Shown: piece after piece, positions 26,753 to 35,902 of the stretch
Layout of the letters: each line of letters opens with the position of its first letter
How positions within the stretch are numbered: position 1 is the first letter of the stretch
Source of the DNA: Nocardia vaccinii NBRC 15922
Lineage (GTDB): Bacteria > Actinomycetota > Actinomycetes > Mycobacteriales > Mycobacteriaceae
Length of the DNA stretch: 64,000 bases
Assembly: GCF_001613305.1 (NCBI RefSeq)
Contig: NZ_BDCC01000071.1
Span: forward strand, 1-64,000
Reading direction: 5' to 3'
Position numbers and translations under genes: made by a program
The notes under the pieces: model-generated
The model's input: the letters and a program-made list of their open reading frames with translations, nothing else
What the model was told of the DNA's origin: nothing
The model's database searches: none

Positions 26753-28833
26753 GTGAGTGAGGTTCATCGACCGCCTCGCCTTCATGCGGCAACCAGGGTC
26801 TCACTCGACCTCGCCCTCACGCCCACCGAGCTGATCAGGGCCCTCCGCGACCGGGCGGGCCTGGTCGCACTCATCGGTGATGGCTGGGGCCATGGTGCAG
26901 CCCTGGTCGCCTTCGAACCGAGTCGCCGAGTGGCGTCGGCCGGCGACGCGTTCGCCGTCCTCGACGCCCCGCCTACGACGAGGTCGGCGACTGCTTCGCC
27001 GGCGGATGGATCGGCTACTGGGGCTATGAGCTACTTCATGGCCTCGAGAACGTCGAGCAGGGACAGGGCACGACCCCGCCGGGCCCCACGCATGTGATCG
27101 GGTACTACGACCGCGCGCTGCGGCTCCGGGAGGGTCGATGGTGGGCTGAGGGCGGCTGCGGCGAGTTCGAACTGCGCAACTGGGCCGACAGCGTCGTCGA
27201 TCTGATCAAGGCCCGCTCGGAGCGCCTACGTATCGGCACGCCGTACCTGCTGACTCCCTTCGTCCCGGAGCGCTCGGGACGTGCGCACCAGGGCGCGGTG
27301 AGACAGGTCCTCGAGCATCTTCGGCGTGGCGACGCGTTCCAGGTCAACCTGACCACTGCACTACGGGCGAGCTTCCGCGGTCATCCAGCCGAACTGTTCT
27401 GTGCAGGCGTGGATCGGCTGGCGCCCCTCTTCGCCGCCTACGTCGCCTGGCCGGGTGGCGCGGTGGTCAGCTTCTCCCCCGAGCTCTTCCTCCGGCGACG
27501 CAGCCGGCGGCTTCTGACCTCGCCGATCAAGGGAACCGCGTCTCGCGATCCCGACCCGGGCGTCGATCAGCGTCTCGCCGAGAGTCTGGCGCGGTCGGGG
27601 AAGGACCGTGCCGAGAACCTGATGATCGTCGACCTGATGCGCAACGATCTCGCCCGAGTGTGTGTGCCGGGGACCGTGGTAGCCGCCGAGCCACGTCCGG
27701 AGCCGTACGCGGTCTGGCATCTTGTCTCTGACGTCGAAGGCGAACTGCGATCCGATGTCACCGACGGCGACCTGCTGCGTGCGACCTTCCCGCCCGGATC
27801 GGTGACCGGTGCACCCAAGGTCCGAGCGCTCCAGCTCATCTCGGAGCTCGAGGCCAGCCGGCGCGCCGCCTACACCGGCGCGATCGGAGGTCTCCTGCAC
27901 GGGATCGGGCTGGAGTTGAACGTCGCCATTCGCACCTTCGAGATTGACAGCACCGCGAAGCGGATCTCCTTGGGGGTCGGCGGCGGGATCGTCATCGACT
28001 CCGACCCGGCCGCGGAGTGGGCTGAGTGCCTCACCAAGGCCGCGCCGCTGTTGGCCGCCGTGGGCGGTGCCCTGAAGGGTGGCATGGACGAGGCGGAGTC
28101 CTCGGCGTACCTCGGCTCGATCGTCGATCAGATGGATGACGGCGGTGCGCAGCGGCCTGCCACCCCGGGCGGGTTCGCGACCGTGTCGGGGTGGACGCGA
28201 GACCGCGGTCGCTCGAGGACCACCGACCTGTCGAAACCGTCCGCAGCGGGGCCCGCTCGTGTCCTCGTCGTCGACAACTATGACTCGTTCGTCTACAACC
28301 TGGTGGACTACCTACGGCGCCTGGGCGCCGCGTGCGAGGTCATCCGAAACGACGCGCCCGAACTGGACGACCCGATCCGTCTGCGAAAAGAGCTCGGGCT
28401 CAGCCACGTACTGCTCTCGCCAGGCCCCGGCAGTCCGGAGCAGGCCGGTGCGTGCATCGATCTGGTACGGGGTCTCGGCCCGTCCACCCCGATCCTGGGT
28501 GTCTGCCTTGGCCACCAGGCCATCGTGGAGGCCTATGGCGGTGAGGTCGTCCAGGCTCCCGAGGTCGTGCATGGCAAGGGGTCCGAGGTGTACCACGATG
28601 GCGCGGGGCTCTGGGCCGGGCTGCCGAGCCCGGTCATGTTGGGCAGGTACCACTCCCTAGTCGCCGACCCCCACACTCTGCCCGACGAGCTCGCGGTCAC
28701 CGCTCGCACAAGTAACGGACTCGTCATGGGAGTGCGACACAACACCCACCCCGTCATGGGCGTGCAGGCACATCCGGAGTCGGTCCTCAGCGCCTACGGC
28801 TTACCGTTGCTGGCGAACTTCCTTGCTACATAG
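26753..28833 (+). pseudogene. pabBA: Aminodeoxychorismate synthase PabB-PabA fusion, frameshifted
   Basis: Makes 4-amino-4-deoxychorismate for p-aminobenzoate. Starts at GTG 26753 after GGAGG. The PabB half has AGGWIGYWGYELLHG-like residues, FQVNLTTAL, SFSPELFLRR and PIKGTASRD, whose Lys marks ADC synthase and not TrpE (PIAGT). ENLMIVDLMRNDLARV and PPGSVTGAPKVRALQLI follow. The PabA glutaminase half has VVDNYDSFVYNLVDYL, LLSPGPGSPEQAG, LGVCLGHQAIVEAYGG (Cys) and HPESVLS (His/Glu). One base is missing near 26970, where the frame jumps at GACGCCCCGCC; adding a C restores LDAPAYDEVGDCFAGG. A sequencing error is likely, and the protein is otherwise intact. Confidence 0.88.
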
Positions 28834-28910
28834 GCGAATCGAGGCGATGGGCCGAAGAACGGTTGCAAGCGCGCGGCCCCGTGTCGCCTGGCGCCCGTCG
28901 CCGATGCGGA

Positions 28911-29678
28911 TCACTTCGCGGTCATCCGGATCGCGCCATCGAGGCGAATGGTCTCTCCGTTCAGGAATGGGTTGGTGACGATGTGCTCGACGAGCGCGGC
29001 GTACTCGTCGGGCCGGCCGAAGCGCTTCGGGTGCGGGATCTGCGCGCCGAGCGCTGCGCGTGAGGGCTCGTCCATGCTGCCGAGCAGGGGGGTGTCGAAG
29101 ATACCCGGGGCGATGGTCATGACACGGATCCCGGTGACGGCGAGGTCACGTGCTAGCGGCAGGGTCATGGCGGCGATGCCGCCCTTGGATGCGGAGTAGG
29201 CCGCTTGCCCCACCTGACCGTCGTAGGCGGCCACGCTCGCCGTGTTGACGATGACCCCCCGCTCGCCGTCGATGGGCTCGAGGGTGGCCATCTCCGCCGC
29301 GGCCAGTCTCGCCGTGTTGAAGCTACCGAAGAGGTTGAGCTCGACCACGCGACGGAACGCCTCCATCGGGAGAGGCGATCCGTCCCGCTTGACGGTGCGG
29401 CCCGCTGCCCCCCCGCCGGCGCAGTTGACCAGGACACGAACGGCACCCAGTTCGCGGGCACGCGCCACCGCGGCAGCGACATCCGCCTCATCGGTCACCG
29501 AGCCTGGTGAGAAGACGGCCCTGTTACCGAGCTCCGCGGCGACCGCGGCACCGGTCGATTCGGGCAGGTCCAGCAGCACGACCGCGGCACCTGCCGCGTG
29601 GAGTCGGGCCGCGGTGGCGCGTCCGAGTCCGGAAGCTGCTCCAGTGACGATGGCAACAGCTTGGTCGTTCAGGTCCAT
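28911..29678 (-). CDS. Short-chain dehydrogenase (3-hydroxyacyl-CoA dehydrogenase type 2-like)
   Basis: A 255-residue SDR with the NAD-binding motif [44 protein letters not shown] (Ser, Tyr, Lys triad intact) and the PGIFDTPLL loop typical of HSD10-like 3-hydroxyacyl-CoA dehydrogenases. Asp in LLDLPES suggests NAD. The start at 29678 follows AGGAGA. Last gene of the acyl-CoA synthetase - crotonase - amidohydrolase - SDR operon, where it would oxidise the 3-hydroxyacyl-CoA made by the crotonase, as CouN does in Rhodococcus hydroxycinnamate degradation. Confidence 0.88.
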   Translation of the reverse strand: MDLNDQAVAIVTGAASGLGRATAARLHAAGAAVVLLDLPESTGAAVAAELGNRAVFSPGSVTDEADVAAAVARARELGAVRVLVNCAGGGAAGRTVKRDGSPLPMEAFRRVVELNLFGSFNTARLAAAEMATLEPIDGERGVIVNTASVAAYDGQVGQAAYSASKGGIAAMTLPLARDLAVTGIRVMTIAPGIFDTPLLGSMDEPSRAALGAQIPHPKRFGRPDEYAALVEHIVTNPFLNGETIRLDGAIRMTAK

Positions 29679-29706
29679 GTGAGTTCTCCTCTGTACAAGC
29701 AAGCCG

Positions 29707-30606
29707 TCATGGGGTGAGCCTCAAGAGCTTCACGGCGTTGTCCTTGAGTACCTTGGGTCGCACGGAGTCCTTGATGTCGAGTGCGGCGAAGTCGGACAGC
29801 CAGCGGTCGGGGGTGATAGCCGGGTGGTCGGACCCGAACAGGACCTTGTCCTGGAGCAGGCTGTTGGCATAGCGCACCAGGTTCGGAGGGAAGTACTTCG
29901 GCGACCAACCGGACAGATCGATGTAGACGTTCGGCTTGTGCGTCGCCACAGCCAGTGCCTCGTCCTGCCACGGGAACGACGGATGCGCCATAACGATCGA
30001 CAAGTCAGGGAAGTCGATGGCGACACGGTCCAGCAGCATCGGATTGGACAGGGCCAGGCTCACTCCGCCGCCTCCTCGCATGCCTGCCCCGATGCCGGTC
30101 TGCCCGGTATGGAAGGTTGCCACCAGGCCGAGTTCCTCGGCCGCCTCCAGAAGCGGGTAGGCACTGCGGTCATCGGGCGCGAAGTTCTGCAGGCTGGGGT
30201 GGAACTTCAACCCTTTCACGCCGTGGTCCGTGGCGAGTCGACGCAGATGAGCCGCGCCGCGGCGGCCTTTGGCTGGGTCGATGCTGGCAAACGGGATCAA
30301 GACGTCGCCATTGCGTGCGGCACCCTCGGCGATCTCCTCGTTCGACAGCGCCGGGTAGCCGGTGAATGCTTCGATGTCGACGCTGAAGACAACAGCGGCA
30401 AGCCTGCGTTCGCGGTAGTAGGCGGCGAGATCGTCGATCCCGGGCGGCGCGTCACTGGTACCGAAGTAGTGCGCCATCGCGGCGTTGAACGAATCCGGTA
30501 GGGACAGCCGCCCAGACTCGTCGACCTCCACGTGGACATGAACGTCGATGGCGTCGGCGTCGACGGGGCTTCTCAGGGGCGCTGTGGGGGCGTCGGGGTT
30601 GTTCAT
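29707..30606 (-). CDS. Amidohydrolase-2 family hydrolase (CouO-like)
   Basis: A 299-residue metal-dependent TIM-barrel of the amidohydrolase_2 family: metal motif [49 protein letters not shown] and [16 protein letters not shown]. Family members include decarboxylases and C-C hydrolases. It lies between a crotonase and an SDR. In Rhodococcus jostii the same trio (couM, couO, couN) cuts the side chain of hydroxycinnamoyl-CoA, the amidohydrolase splitting the beta-keto thioester. I infer that role here. Its start overlaps the crotonase stop by one base. Confidence 0.85.
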   Translation of the reverse strand: MNNPDAPTAPLRSPVDADAIDVHVHVEVDESGRLSLPDSFNAAMAHYFGTSDAPPGIDDLAAYYRERRLAAVVFSVDIEAFTGYPALSNEEIAEGAARNGDVLIPFASIDPAKGRRGAAHLRRLATDHGVKGLKFHPSLQNFAPDDRSAYPLLEAAEELGLVATFHTGQTGIGAGMRGGGGVSLALSNPMLLDRVAIDFPDLSIVMAHPSFPWQDEALAVATHKPNVYIDLSGWSPKYFPPNLVRYANSLLQDKVLFGSDHPAITPDRWLSDFAALDIKDSVRPKVLKDNAVKLLRLTP

Positions 30607-31382
30607 CAGTCGCGGTTTCGGTTGAGGAAGGCGTCGATCCCCTGCTGTGCGTCGGCCGAGGTGAGTGTGAGGGCGGCTGAGACGGCTTCGGTGTACAGCG
30701 CGCTCTCTGCGGGCATGTCGTCGATGGCGGCGATCGCGTTGAGGATGAGGTAGTTCGAGATCGGTGCGTTCTGGGCCACCACACGCGCCAGCTCCATCGC
30801 CTTGGCGAAGGCGCCGCCGGGCTCGGCGAGGTAGTGGATGATGCCGAGGGAGATTCCTTCCTCGGCGGTGTAGCGGCGCCCGGTGAGCATCATTTCGACC
30901 ATCCGGCCCGCCCCGATGAGCCGGCGCACACGCAAGGTTCCGCCACCGCCGACGAAGATGCCTCGTCGGCTCTCGGGGAGCTGGAAGAAGCAGTCTGGCT
31001 CACCCACTCGGATGTGGGTGGCACACGCCAGCTCGAACCCTCCGCCGATGACGGCTCCGTGCATAGCGGTGATGACGGGCAGTCCGCAGAACTCGATGGA
31101 GTTGAAGGTGTCGTGGTGCCGGCGTGAGGACAGCACGCTGGGGAACGGGGCTTGGACCTTGTGCTCAGCAAGATCGAGGCCGGCGCAGAAGTGGTCGCCT
31201 TTCGCGGTGATGACCACGGCCTTGGCGTTCTCCGGTAGATCGGCGAAGACTTCGCGCAGGCGCTCGAGCACCGCCAAGGAGAACGCGTTTCGCTTCTCCG
31301 GGCGGTTGAGGGCGACGACGAAGATGTTCTCGTCCAGGTAGGTCAGCACCGTCTCCTCTGGTGCATTGGCCTCGGTAGTCAT
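30606..31382 (-). CDS. Enoyl-CoA hydratase/crotonase family
   Basis: A 258-residue crotonase: VVALNRPEKRNAFSLAVL, GDHFCAGLDLAEH (first oxyanion strand), MHGAVIGGGFELACATHIRV (oxyanion hole) and LPESRRGIFVGGGGTLRVRRLIG. The usual second Glu region is present in modified form. It would hydrate the alpha,beta-double bond of an aryl-acrylyl-CoA. FerB-type lyase activity, which releases the aldehyde directly, is an alternative that sequence cannot exclude; the neighbouring SDR and amidohydrolase favour plain hydration. Confidence 0.88.
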   Translation of the reverse strand: MTTEANAPEETVLTYLDENIFVVALNRPEKRNAFSLAVLERLREVFADLPENAKAVVITAKGDHFCAGLDLAEHKVQAPFPSVLSSRRHHDTFNSIEFCGLPVITAMHGAVIGGGFELACATHIRVGEPDCFFQLPESRRGIFVGGGGTLRVRRLIGAGRMVEMMLTGRRYTAEEGISLGIIHYLAEPGGAFAKAMELARVVAQNAPISNYLILNAIAAIDDMPAESALYTEAVSAALTLTSADAQQGIDAFLNRNRD

Positions 31383-31427
31383 GCTTTCCTCTCCAGCCCG
31401 ACGCGGGCAGGTAGCTCTCGGTCGGGG

Positions 31428-33575
31428 TCAGTGATCCGCAGAGATGACGAGAGCGTCGAGCGCGACGGCTCCCGAGGCAGTCGCCACGACCGGGTTCAAG
31501 TCGATCTCGGTGATCTCAGGATGCTCGCTCACCAGGTTGCTGACCGCGCGCACGACCCGCACGACAGCCGTCAGATCCACCGGATCGGCGCCGCGTGCAC
31601 CCTGCAGCAGGGCGGCCCCGCGCAGACTGGTCAGAGCCGTCAAGATGGCGGCGTGGGTGGCTCCAGGCACCAACAGCCGGACGTCGGCCAGCGTCTCGGT
31701 CCAGATTCCACCCAGGCCGAGCAGTACCACAGGTCCCCAGTCGGGATCTCGTCGCGCGCCGATGACGAGCTCGACTCCGGGTTGCGCCATCGTCTCGATG
31801 AGGTAGCCATCCAGTTCCAGCCCGGGCGCGTACTCGCTGACCCGCTGCTGCATCTCCTCGAACCTGGCGCGAAGCGAGGTTTCGTCGGGGATCCCGACCG
31901 CCACGGCGCCGGCCTCTGTCTTGTGGGCCAGGTTGCTCGACTGCGCCTTGAGCACGACCGGCCAGCCGAGCTTCGAGGCGAGCTCGACGGCCTCCTCGGC
32001 ACTGTTGGCAAGATCCCCGGCCGGGACGTCGACTCCGTACTCGCGCAGGAGCTTCTTGCCTTGCCACTCGGCGAGACTCCCGGCAGGCAGGGGTGAGGCA
32101 GCCCCGTCCGCCTGACGGCTGGAGGAGTTTGTCGCGGCCCAGGACTGGCCGACGTTGGTGAGTGCGGCGAGAGCCCGGATCGCTCGCTCGGGTGAGCGCA
32201 TGAGGACGGCGCCTTCCTCGATGGCGAGCCGCTCGAAGTCGGGCCAGAAGTCGTGGTCCTCGCACTGGATCACGAACACGGCGGGCTTCTCGCCGTGAAC
32301 GGCTGTCTTCACGAAGCCCTCCATGAGCCGTCGCGCCAGGACCGGGTTGACCAGTGGAATGCTCACCAGCAGGCTGCCGAAGGCGTCCTCGGCGGAAAAG
32401 ACCTCCAGGCCGAGGTCGAGCAGCTCGGGCTTGACCGCGAGCAACGTGCCGAGGTCCAGCGGGTTGCGGGAGGGCAGGAACGGGGGGAGGTCGGCTCTGA
32501 GTGTCTCGACGCCAGCCTCCGACAGCGCTGGCATGGCGAGGCCATGGCCGGCGGAGTAGTCCTGGGCGATCCCGCACACTGCGCCAGACGAGGTGATGAC
32601 GCCGATTCCTCCGACCGGTGCCTGCGGATATCTCAGGAGCAGCTGGCTCACGTCAAGGAGCTCCTCGAGGCTCTCGACCACGGCTACCCCGGCGGCCGTC
32701 ATGACGGTCTTGATGACCTCGTAGTCACCGGCGAGCGCGCCGGTGTGCGACTGAGTCGTCTCCTTGGAGGCAGCGCTGCGGCCCGAGTGCATCAGCGTGA
32801 CGTGCTTGCCGGCGGCGCGGGCACGCGTCACCGCCGCGAGGAACGCTGCGGGGTCACGCACCTGCTCGGCGTAGATCGCAACACCGCCGGTGTGGGGGTC
32901 GGTGGCGAAGAAGTCGACCATGTGGGAGAGACCGAGGTCGGCCTCGTTACCGGTCGTCACGGTGTAGGAGACGGGGACGCCGCGCTCGAGGAGCGACCCG
33001 GCGACGTGCGCGCCGATCGAGCCGCTCTGCGTGACGACACCGAGGCCTGGACCTAGGTCACGGCGCATCGGCGGCAGCTCCCCCATGTCCACGAGAGACA
33101 CGTGGAAACTGTCGACGTAGTTGAAGTAGCCGACCGTGTTGGGGCCGACGAGCCGGAGCGCGTGCGCTCGTACATACTCGGCGATCTCGCACTGGAGCTG
33201 GCTTCCTTGTTCCCCCATCTCAGCGAAGCCGGAGGCGAACACGACCGCGCCGCCCATCTGTTTGTCGGCGATCTGTTCCAGGGTGGGGAGTACCGCCTCG
33301 GCCGGTAGCGACAGGATCGCGAGGTCGATGCCGTCCGGTAGATCCTCGATGGATGTGAGGATGGGCCGTTCCCCGACGGTCCCCGGGGTGCGCCCGACGA
33401 GGTGGACCGTTCCCTGGTAGCCGTTCCGCTCCAGGTTGGCGATAATCGGCCCCGTCACCGACCCAGGCTTCGCGGACGCACCGATGACTGCCACCGACTG
33501 GGGGTTCAGGACTCGTCGAACCGACGAGTCGTCGGTCGGCGCGCCCGTTCGGGACGGGCGGTTACGGGTGTTCAT
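31428..33575 (-). CDS. ADP-forming acyl-CoA synthetase (FerA-like)
   Basis: A 715-residue NDP-forming acyl-CoA synthetase. Domain order: CoA-binding (SVAVIGASAKPGSVTGPIIANL, about 25-130), ligase-CoA domains with the LVGPNTVGYFN and VTQSGSIGAHVAGSLLERG loops and the phosphohistidine region near SHTGALAGDYEV, then C-terminal ATP-grasp (KKLLREYGVDVPAG...WPVVLKAQSSNLAHKTEAGAV, EIDLNPVV). Feruloyl-CoA synthetase FerA of Sphingobium belongs here. The start at 33575 follows GGAGG. It leads the four-gene side-chain operon, upstream of which is a transporter remnant and a PadR-type operator. Confidence 0.9.
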   Translation of the reverse strand: MNTRNRPSRTGAPTDDSSVRRVLNPQSVAVIGASAKPGSVTGPIIANLERNGYQGTVHLVGRTPGTVGERPILTSIEDLPDGIDLAILSLPAEAVLPTLEQIADKQMGGAVVFASGFAEMGEQGSQLQCEIAEYVRAHALRLVGPNTVGYFNYVDSFHVSLVDMGELPPMRRDLGPGLGVVTQSGSIGAHVAGSLLERGVPVSYTVTTGNEADLGLSHMVDFFATDPHTGGVAIYAEQVRDPAAFLAAVTRARAAGKHVTLMHSGRSAASKETTQSHTGALAGDYEVIKTVMTAAGVAVVESLEELLDVSQLLLRYPQAPVGGIGVITSSGAVCGIAQDYSAGHGLAMPALSEAGVETLRADLPPFLPSRNPLDLGTLLAVKPELLDLGLEVFSAEDAFGSLLVSIPLVNPVLARRLMEGFVKTAVHGEKPAVFVIQCEDHDFWPDFERLAIEEGAVLMRSPERAIRALAALTNVGQSWAATNSSSRQADGAASPLPAGSLAEWQGKKLLREYGVDVPAGDLANSAEEAVELASKLGWPVVLKAQSSNLAHKTEAGAVAVGIPDETSLRARFEEMQQRVSEYAPGLELDGYLIETMAQPGVELVIGARRDPDWGPVVLLGLGGIWTETLADVRLLVPGATHAAILTALTSLRGAALLQGARGADPVDLTAVVRVVRAVSNLVSEHPEITEIDLNPVVATASGAVALDALVISADH

Positions 33576-33619
33576 CGGTTCCTCCAATTTCGCTCTGTTC
33601 TCGAAGGTGCGGGTGGTCG

Positions 33620-33886
33620 TCATTCGCCGACTTCCCACTGCCCGTCGACGAACTGCTGGACCTTCGTCGTGCTGACCAGAGGCAGGGTGGGGCCGGTCCC
33701 ATCGACGCTCACGCCGGGAAGCAGCATCGCCACGCCCTCATCCTGGAGCCCGCGGATCGAGTCCATGGATCCCTTCCCGGTGAGCTCGTCCATCCCCTCC
33801 AGGGAGCGTACGAGCGTGCGGCCGGTCGCATAGCCCCAGATGGCGATGGGAACGGTCGGGTCGACGTCCGGACAGGTCGCCTCCAT
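33620..33886 (-). pseudogene. C-terminal remnant of an ABC transporter substrate-binding protein
   Basis: The last ~80 residues of a LivJ-type (branched-chain amino acid/aromatic acid) periplasmic-binding-fold lipoprotein: DPTVPIAIWGYATGRTLVRS, LTGKGSMDSIRGL, GVAMLLPGVSVDG, then QQFVDGQWEV. The rest is lost. Upstream to 34050 a frame with GTG at about 34014 after AGGAG encodes some 40 residues (ERIARSGPAEGHDDSHEG...) that I do not recognise. Position, same strand and the PadR-type operator at 34053 suggest this was the uptake gene of the island's operon. Confidence 0.75.
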
Positions 33887-34052
33887 CCGCTTCCGACGAA
33901 GTCAAGAAGCCCAACGGCACGCGCCCGAATCCGCCGTTCGTCGGCGGTGCACTGACCTTCGTGCGAATCGTCGTGCCCCTCCGCCGGGCCCGATCGAGCA
34001 ATGCGTTCCACGGAGTCTCCTAAGCAACAGTAGGCGGGGCAAGCACCACAAG

Positions 34053-34073
34053 GTATGAAGGAACATACATACA
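34053..34073. promoter_or_regulatory. PadR-type operator at right end of island
   Basis: GTATG-AAGGAA-CATACATAC, the seventh copy of the motif, in front of the remnant that leads the side-chain operon. The group II intron remnant begins just to its right. Confidence 0.7.
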
Positions 34074-34144
34074 GGCACGTCGGGCGTCAACGGACAGAGG
34101 CTCGGCCGGTCTCGAACCCTCGGGTCGACGACGGGCATCCCGCC

Positions 34145-34338
34145 TCACGACGTTCCCTGCGCGAAGAACTCAAACTCGAACTGTCCCAGGACAAGACGCT
34201 GATCACGCACGCCCGCACCCAGGCGGCGAAATTCCTCGGCTACGAGATCACCGTGCTACACAACGACGGCAAACTCACCCCGGCAAGCGCAGCGTCAACG
34301 GCGTTGCGAGCCTGCGGGTTCCGTCATCGGTGATCAAC
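34145..34338 (+). mobile_element. Group II intron reverse transcriptase/maturase remnant
   Basis: SRRSLREELKLELSQDKTLI-THARTQAAKFLGYEI matches the end of the RT palm/thumb border of group II intron proteins (LeLSeeKT, FLG). After a frameshift near 34280 comes GKRSVNGVASLRVPSSVIN, the RRSVNG.I.LRVP phrase that follows in actinobacterial maturases. No catalytic YADD box, X, D or En domain remains. It joins a ribB remnant on the right, so the intron or its deletion destroyed that gene. Confidence 0.8.
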
Positions 34339-34339
34339 C

Positions 34340-34499
34340 ACAGACGATTCCCCTGGTGCCGCGCAAGGAAGGCCATCTCGGCGGTGACGAGGTCGCCCTC
34401 GTTCTCACGATCCGCGTCGTCGGTCATGCCGATCATCCCGCCGGCGGCAAGTGCGCTGACCGCAGTACGGACGGCTTCGGCCGGGACCGCGGGCGTCAT
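34340..34499 (-). pseudogene. ribB (DHBP synthase) 5' remnant
   Basis: Starting at ATG 34499, which overlaps the flavin reductase stop by ATGA, the product reads MTPAVPAEAVRTAVSALAAG, then DDADRENEGDLVTAEMAFLARH. This matches the N-terminus of 3,4-dihydroxy-2-butanone-4-phosphate synthase, including the substrate loop DRENEGD, as in ribBA at 40147. It breaks off after about 48 codons at the intron remnant. A flavin reductase-ribB gene pair once existed here. Confidence 0.75.
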
Positions 34500-35020
34500 G
34501 CCGTCGCCTCCTCCAGCGCCGCGTGGGTGCCGAATTCGCGCGAGTGATAAGTCAGCGGTTGCCCGCCGGTGGGCTCCGTAAACCGGACGTGCCCGAGGAG
34601 GACGACGTGGTCGCCGCCGGCCACGGCCTCGGCCACGTCACAGGCGAGGAAGCCGCAAGTCCCGGGCAGCCGCGGCACGCCTGCCTCGAGGTCCCAGGCC
34701 ACGTCCGCGAACTTGGTTTCGCCCTTGCGTGCGAAGTTGACCGCGAGGGCCGACTGGCCGCTGCTCAGGACATTGAGCCCGAAGGCGCCGGTTTCCCGGA
34801 TGAGCGTCAACAGGTCGGAGTGGCGGTCGAGGGACACGAGCACCATCGGAGGGTCCATAGACAGCGAGGCGAACGCGCTTACCGTCGTGCCGTGCGGGCG
34901 GCCGCCCGCGACCGTGGTGACCACCGAGACCGGCGTGCACACGGCTGCCATCACGTGACGGAAGCTGGTCAGCAGATTCTGCGGTGCCGGAACTCCGAGC
35001 GGAGCGACTTCGTTGTTCAT
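34496..35020 (-). CDS. Flavin reductase domain protein
   Basis: A 174-residue NAD(P)H:flavin oxidoreductase of the HpaC/RutF type: FRHVMAAVCTPVSVVTTVAG, GTTVSAFASLSMDPPMVLVS (flavin site), SDLLTLIRETGAFGLNVLSS and the HVVLLGHV strand. It supplies reduced flavin to a partner monooxygenase, most simply the luciferase-like enzyme at 37718. An operator of the TGTGAAATATC type lies 17 bases before the start. Confidence 0.9.
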   Translation of the reverse strand: MNNEVAPLGVPAPQNLLTSFRHVMAAVCTPVSVVTTVAGGRPHGTTVSAFASLSMDPPMVLVSLDRHSDLLTLIRETGAFGLNVLSSGQSALAVNFARKGETKFADVAWDLEAGVPRLPGTCGFLACDVAEAVAGGDHVVLLGHVRFTEPTGGQPLTYHSREFGTHAALEEATA

Positions 35021-35036
35021 GGCTACCTCCCAGTAA

Positions 35037-35069
35037 TGTGAAATATCTCAAATGAATAGTGAAATGTCA
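35037..35069. promoter_or_regulatory. GntR-type operator before flavin reductase
   Basis: TGTGAAATATCTCA (35037-35050) and GTGAAATGTCA (35059-35069), spaced 22 bases apart on one DNA face, between the flavin reductase start and the GntR gene end. Confidence 0.65.
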
Positions 35070-35138
35070 ATGGTAGACAGACCGGTGCCCATCTGCGGCG
35101 ATGACGCTTATGTCAGCGTCCGCGCTGCTTGATGGATA

Positions 35139-35852
35139 TCAGGCGCGCGGGGAAGTGATCTCGCTGGCCGCGACCGAGGGCCACCGGCTGAAGATCCGGA
35201 GTGCGTAAGCGTGCACATCGGCGATCGCGTCGCGGACGGTCGCCGCCAGCGCCTCGCCGTCGCGACGCTCGAGCAGCCCCACCCATTCCTTGTCGACGCC
35301 GAAATCCGGCGTCGGGGTCTGGCCCCGCGCCAGGAGAACCCAGATGCGCCCCAGGTCGTTCTGCAGGCGGCGGAAGATGGTGATGAGGTAGTCGTTCTGG
35401 GTGGCGAGGGCCAGGGTGGTGAACGCTTCGGCGTCGAGCGCGAACATGCGGGACTGCGTACCGTCCACGCGGTGCCATGAGGTCTTGTCCGGCTGCGCGA
35501 TCTCCCGGAACGTGGCGACGAGCTGTTTGTGCTGGTCGGCGCTCGCGTCGCGAAGGCCGAGACGAGCAATCTCAGGCCCGACGATGCGCCACAGCGTGAA
35601 CAGGTCGTCGACGGACTTCAGCGTCAGCGGCGTGACCTGATAGCCCTTGCGGGGGAGCGTGCGCACCAGTCCCTCATGATCGAGCCTGGTCAGCGCGTCG
35701 CGAACCGGGGAAATCCCGAATCCTGTGTCCTCGGCGAGCGAGCGTTCGGTGAGACGCTGTCCAGGCGCCAGCCGACAAGACACGATATCCGACCGCAGTT
35801 GCCGGTATGCGGCCTCGCCGAGAGACCGGGGTTCGACAGAGGTGACCGACAC
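35139..35852 (-). CDS. GntR-family regulator, FCD class (1)
   Basis: A 237-residue regulator. The winged helix is AAYRQLRSDIVSCRLAPGQRLTERSLAEDTGFGISPVRDALTRLDHEGLVRTLPRKGYQVTP (split across residues 14-75), followed by an all-helical FCD effector domain with spaced Asp/His residues that usually bind a metal and a carboxylic acid. Separated from the second GntR gene by 50 bases containing TTGTGATATGCCA at 35883, probably its own operator. One of this pair is the likely reader of the TGTGATAT sites. Confidence 0.9.
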   Translation of the reverse strand: MSVTSVEPRSLGEAAYRQLRSDIVSCRLAPGQRLTERSLAEDTGFGISPVRDALTRLDHEGLVRTLPRKGYQVTPLTLKSVDDLFTLWRIVGPEIARLGLRDASADQHKQLVATFREIAQPDKTSWHRVDGTQSRMFALDAEAFTTLALATQNDYLITIFRRLQNDLGRIWVLLARGQTPTPDFGVDKEWVGLLERRDGEALAATVRDAIADVHAYALRIFSRWPSVAASEITSPRA

Positions 35853-35882
35853 TGATGCTCACCTTTCCACGCTCGTTCGCGT

Positions 35883-35895
35883 TTGTGATATGCCA
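35883..35895. promoter_or_regulatory. GntR-type half-operator
   Basis: TTGTGATATGCCA immediately before the first GntR gene; consistent with autoregulation. Confidence 0.5.
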
Positions 35896-35902
35896 GCGTG
35901 CC

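Noticed and set aside
33738-34001. Serine recombinase fragment (phrase GGFGRVPLGF)
   Set aside because: One short phrase resembling recombinase GRPPFGY text is not enough, and another frame through the same bases has the ribosome-binding site.
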